Position numbers and translations under genes: made by a program. A DNA stretch of 64,000 bases. It comes from Lepidostoma basale (Eukaryota > Arthropoda > Insecta > Trichoptera > Lepidostomatidae). Below the pieces are notes generated by a model, which worked only from the letters and a program-made list of their open reading frames with translations, had not been told where the DNA came from and did not search any database. This document shows positions 61,275 through 64,000 of the stretch, piece after piece (the first letter of the stretch is position 1; the number at the start of each line of letters is the position of its first letter). The stretch covers positions 1-64,000 of the forward strand of contig JAHDVF020000515.1 of assembly GCA_022606425.2 (NCBI GenBank), read 5' to 3'.

Positions 61275-61981
61275 ATCATCATCATCATCAACCGTCTGTC
61301 ATCCACTGCTGAATTGCATATATTGCATATTGCATATTTTGTTGAATCGCTCTTTACATCATGACAGCATGAGCCAAATCGATGTAAAGGGTATTAAAGC
61401 TATCATAGTGATTCTCGTGACATGTAATAGGTAGCTAATCTATCGCCATTTTATTGTCACGTGAATTCTACACCACACCAAAGACAGTGTGACAATCATA
61501 CTGCCCTCGCCGGGAATCGAACCCGGAACCTTCGGGGTGGCAGTCAATACACTTACCACTCGGCCACGAAGGTCGTACGTAGGCCTGAATGTAGGCCTCT
61601 CCCAAAGTCCGCCACCGCCCCCTATCCATTGCCGCTCCCATCCATCCATGTCCAGCAATCCTCTTCAGATCGTCGGTCCAGCGGGCAGGGGGACGTCCAA
61701 CTCTACGGAATCCTGTACGCGGTCTCCACTCCAGAACCCGTCTTCCCCATCGGTTGTCGGTTCTCCGACAGATATGGCCAGCCCACCGCCACTTCAGTCC
61801 GCTTATACGTAGAGCCACCTCAGTCACCTTGGTTTGTTGTCGAATAAATTCGTTTCTAAATCTGTCCCTCAGGGTTATTCCAAGCATGGCTCTTTCCATG
61901 GCTCGCTGGGCAACCTTGAATCTGTAGACTAGACCTTTTGTCAATGTCCACGTCTCGGCTCCGTACGTCATGACTGGCGAC
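61275..61981 (-). mobile_element. C family insertion in A1, 9-bp TSD
   Basis: Minus strand: MTYGAETWTLTKGLVYRFKV, MERAMLGITLRDRFRNEFIR, KVTEVALRISGLKWRWAGHI, RRTDNRWGRRVLEWRPRTGF, RRVGRPPARWTDDLKRIAGH, MGAAMDRGRWRTLGEAYI, 3' UTR with GATGACAGACGGT and GAT tail (61276-61290). Frame intact over about 135 codons. Flanked by TTTTCTCTC. It contains a SINE M insertion in its 3' UTR. Confidence 0.92.
61313..61577 (-). mobile_element. SINE M variant with a different 3' tail, inside C
   Basis: Minus: standard head (CGACCTTCGTGGCCGAGTGG; GGTTCGATTCCCGGCGAGGG) and body to TCACATGTC-like sequence, then instead of the AATTGGGTTCAAACGACC end it has ATACCCTTTACATCGATTTG, GATGTAAAGAGCG and TGCAATA repeats. 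CTGAAT on both sides (61308 and 61585) may be the duplication. Confidence 0.83.
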
Positions 61982-62090
61982 TTTTCTCTCGCTTCCTTAA
62001 TATTCGTACATCGTGTCATGCACGTGCGTCGATTTCTCTGACTCGTCGCATGGCCGACATTCAATATTTGATTAATTTGAACTTGCCAAT
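61982..62090 (-). mobile_element. A1 copy, upstream part
   Basis: Continues the 61181 copy: REKCX.NIKEAREKS, RRTCMTRCTN, QINQILNVGHATSQRNR on the minus strand. Confidence 0.85.
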
Positions 62091-62340
62091 GCGGTGCGAA
62101 TGATAGTGTTATGAACAAAATAATGAAAGGCTTATTAAGATGGTTTCTACATATGGAAAGAATGAATGAAGAAAGAATGGTAAAAAATATTATGTTAACG
62201 ATGTAATTGGAACCAGAAATAGAGGTACGCGTGCATCACACGATGTATGAATGTTGAGGAAGCGAGAGAAACATGTCAGGAAAGAAAAGTGTGGCAGTCC
62301 ATTCTTTCTGCCTACCCCTTCGGGGAGACGGTGTGATGGA
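62091..62340 (+). mobile_element. A1 fragment, tail removed
   Basis: CGANDSVMNKIMKGLLRWF, ERMNEERMVKN, deletion, then C-terminus to CCCCTTCGGGGAGACGG and TGATGGA; joined to the tail of an antisense G2 copy. Confidence 0.83.
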
Positions 62341-62342
62341 TC

Positions 62343-62992
62343 TTATTTATTTATTCGTAATACACAAATGAGACATAAAAAACTAAAAACATTTAGGCGA
62401 CTCATTTGGACACAAAACGGTGTTACAAAGATAAGACAAAGATAAAACAATATAAAACCAAAATAATCATACATATCAGAAGGAACCCAAAAATGTCGAC
62501 TTCAGTGAGGCAGTACTCTTTCCAAAATGTATAATTTTTTTTTTAATACTGCTTCACTGACACTGTAAATGTCCAAATCCGAGATGATTAGGTTCAACGT
62601 CCGAATTGCTCTTCCTACTGGCATCACCAAAGGCAGGTTGGTTCTGCGTGACGGGGAAAAGAAAAATTGATGTCAGCACTGTCGCAGGTAATTAACAGGA
62701 ACAAAAATACCTATTTGCTCCAGAACATAGGGGTTCTCAATACAGCCCCGAATCAGTTTGAAAAAATGCGTTGACATTAATCCTTCCCTTCACAGTTCGA
62801 GGGAGTTATACCCCAGCATACCCAAGAGAAATGCCGTTGGATAGAGCCAAGGATATATATACCCCATACTCTCTTATGTAGAGGGGTCTCAAGAATTTCT
62901 TTTGAACCCTCTCCAACATGAGAGAATACTGAGCCTCGTGAGGACTCTATATCATGGCACCTCCCTCGAGCCTGCTTCTGCCTAAGGAGCTT
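62343..62992 (-). mobile_element. G2 jockey/CR1-like copy (AAAT tail)
   Basis: TTATTTATTTATT tail 62343-62356; minus strand has the inverted pair near the coding end (TCAGTGAGGCAGTA, 62508-62521; its partner near 62552-62566), then RTNLPLVMPVGRAIRTLNLI, IRGCIENPYVLEQIGIFVPV, MREYGVYISLALSNGISLG and VQKKFLRPLYM in varying frames to GGAMI near 62960. Confidence 0.85.
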
Positions 62993-63157
62993 GGATCTTC
63001 AATTTAGCTGTACGATCCATGATGGCGGCAACTTTGCTTCATCGTCTTATTTCGTATTTTGTCTCAGTGACTTAAGCCGAGCATTTGCCTGTCCAGGGAT
63101 CATTACGTGCTTTTTAATTTGTGGACACTTTTTGTTGAAGGGTGGTTGTCTCTAGAC
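62993..63157. other. unassigned spacer
   Basis: Contains GATGGCGGC (63021), a YY1-like string. No gene seen. Confidence 0.3.
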
Positions 63158-63975
63158 TTCTTCTTCTTATTCTTCTTCTTCCTCAGCCTATTCCCGTCCG
63201 CTCCTGGACAAAAGCCTCCTCCATTCGCTTCCATATCACTCTGTCTTGTGCAGACTGCATCCAGGTTATTCCGATGTGTCTGTTCAGATCATCCTTCCAC
63301 CGTAGTTGCGGTCGCCCTGCACTTCTCTTTGCCGTCAGTCAAGTCAGCAGTCTTCTTGTCCACTTTTCATCTGAGCTTCTGGCTACGTGACCTGCCCATT
63401 GCCATTTTAGAGTCGCCACCCAGTGGATAATGTCAGTGACCTTTATTTTTTTCTCTCACCGTATCTATTCTGATTCTGTCTCTTAGGCTTATTCCTAACA
63501 TGTCTCTTTCCATGGCTCTTTGGGTCACTCATAGTTTCTCGGCACTTTGCTTGGACAATGTAAAGTTTCAAGACCACTAAGAATTACTAACTGGTAGAAC
63601 ACAGGCTTCATAGACTTTTCGTTTCAGGTTGATCGGTATTTTCCGGTTTTTTAGGATATAACATATTTTCTGAAAGCTGCTTGGCTTAGTCCAATTTTTC
63701 TTTTTAGCTCTGCGGTTTGGTTAACTCGGCCCAATCGCATATTGTGTCCCAGGTATGTATTTTCTTGGACATTCTCAATTCTGTTGCCGTCCACGTTGAT
63801 TTCAAGCCTTTCCATGCCCATCACCTTGGTCTTTGCCAGGTTCATATTCAAACCTACAGATTTGGATACATTGTTTAGATCTTTCAGCATTTCAGCTAAT
63901 TCCTCCGGGGTGTTGCTCACGAGTACGATATCTAGACTTAAGATGATATAAAGATAAGAGAGGCTGTTCATATTA
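63158..63975 (-). mobile_element. B family, longest copy, reaching the RT end
   Basis: GAA-type tail (63160-63182). Minus strand upstream block 63971-63651: DIVLVSNTPEELAEMLKDLN, SVGLNMNLAKTKVMGMERLE, IENVQENTYLGHNMRLGRVN, LKRKIGLSQAAFRKYVIS. Downstream: MERDMLGISLRDRIRID, VTDIIHWVATLKWQWAGHVA, LRWKDDLNRHIGITWMQSAQ, FVQERTGIG. DIVLVS is the tail of the catalytic YADD motif, whose first residues are mutated or cut near 63945. Confidence 0.88.
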
Positions 63976-64000
63976 CCTGGCTACTCCTTCGGTGAAACAG

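Overview
The window looks like repeat-dense, AT-rich, intron-free DNA from an insect, most likely a moth or butterfly. The main basis is the dominant element, whose C-terminal protein resembles the RTE-type endonuclease/reverse transcriptase elements described in Lepidoptera (recalled family knowledge, not a search). I found no convincing host gene. Almost everything recognisable is a 5'-truncated, frameshifted or nested transposable-element copy, as in heterochromatin or a W-type chromosome. That placement is inference.

The commonest element, called A here, has about 50 pieces. It is an RTE-like non-LTR retrotransposon whose open frame runs almost to the DNA end: stop codon, about 3 bases, then a short tandem tail. 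Three subfamilies are visible. A1 has YVNDVNGTRNRG and SAYPFGETA with a TTAG tail. A2 has YTSSVNGKRSRG and SAYPSGETA with a TTAG tail. A3 has YVNNVNGVRSRG and SAYPCGETA with a TTTG/TTG tail. A reverse-transcriptase core (DLQKAYDRV, YADD) survives only at 3808-4412; the best 3' copies are 20915-21715, 30319-30842, 36429-36865 and 44612-45418.

The other non-LTR families, named by letter, are: B, GAAG-tailed (WQWAGHV); C, GAT-tailed (WRWAGHI); D and D3, GAA-tailed (RRRYWNAHVQRM); E (AFEMWIYRRILRIPW); F (RARWIGHV, with a 3' hairpin); G1 and G2, jockey/CR1-like (MIWSPHEA; GATTT or AAAT tails); H, K, L, N, O, P, Q and U, single or few copies. Other elements are a Penelope-like element (GIY-YIG remnant plus a hammerhead-like 3' motif), a pogo-like DNA transposon at 22613-23935, a hAT MITE at 29329-29562, hAT and mariner scraps near 32.1-32.4 kb, two tRNA-derived SINEs (M with nine copies, S with two), a roughly 400-bp unclassified repeat (J), a palindromic repeat (family b) and a 112-bp tandem array (58772-59395).

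Layout: 0-16 kb holds A, B, C, D, F, G, H and K fragments, including head-to-head A pairs. 16-25 kb holds SINE M, J, the Penelope-like element split by A1, and F split by the pogo-like element. 25-36 kb holds D, O, P and Q fragments, the hAT MITE, and A3 split by a foldback and SINE S. 36-46 kb holds G1 split by A1, then G2, U, E and A2. 46-58 kb is mostly A, with G1 split by A1 and D3 split by G1. 58-64 kb holds the tandem array, the Penelope-like end split by A3, the triple nest A1 > C > SINE M, then G2 and B. Several nests retain exact target-site duplications, which order the insertions in time.
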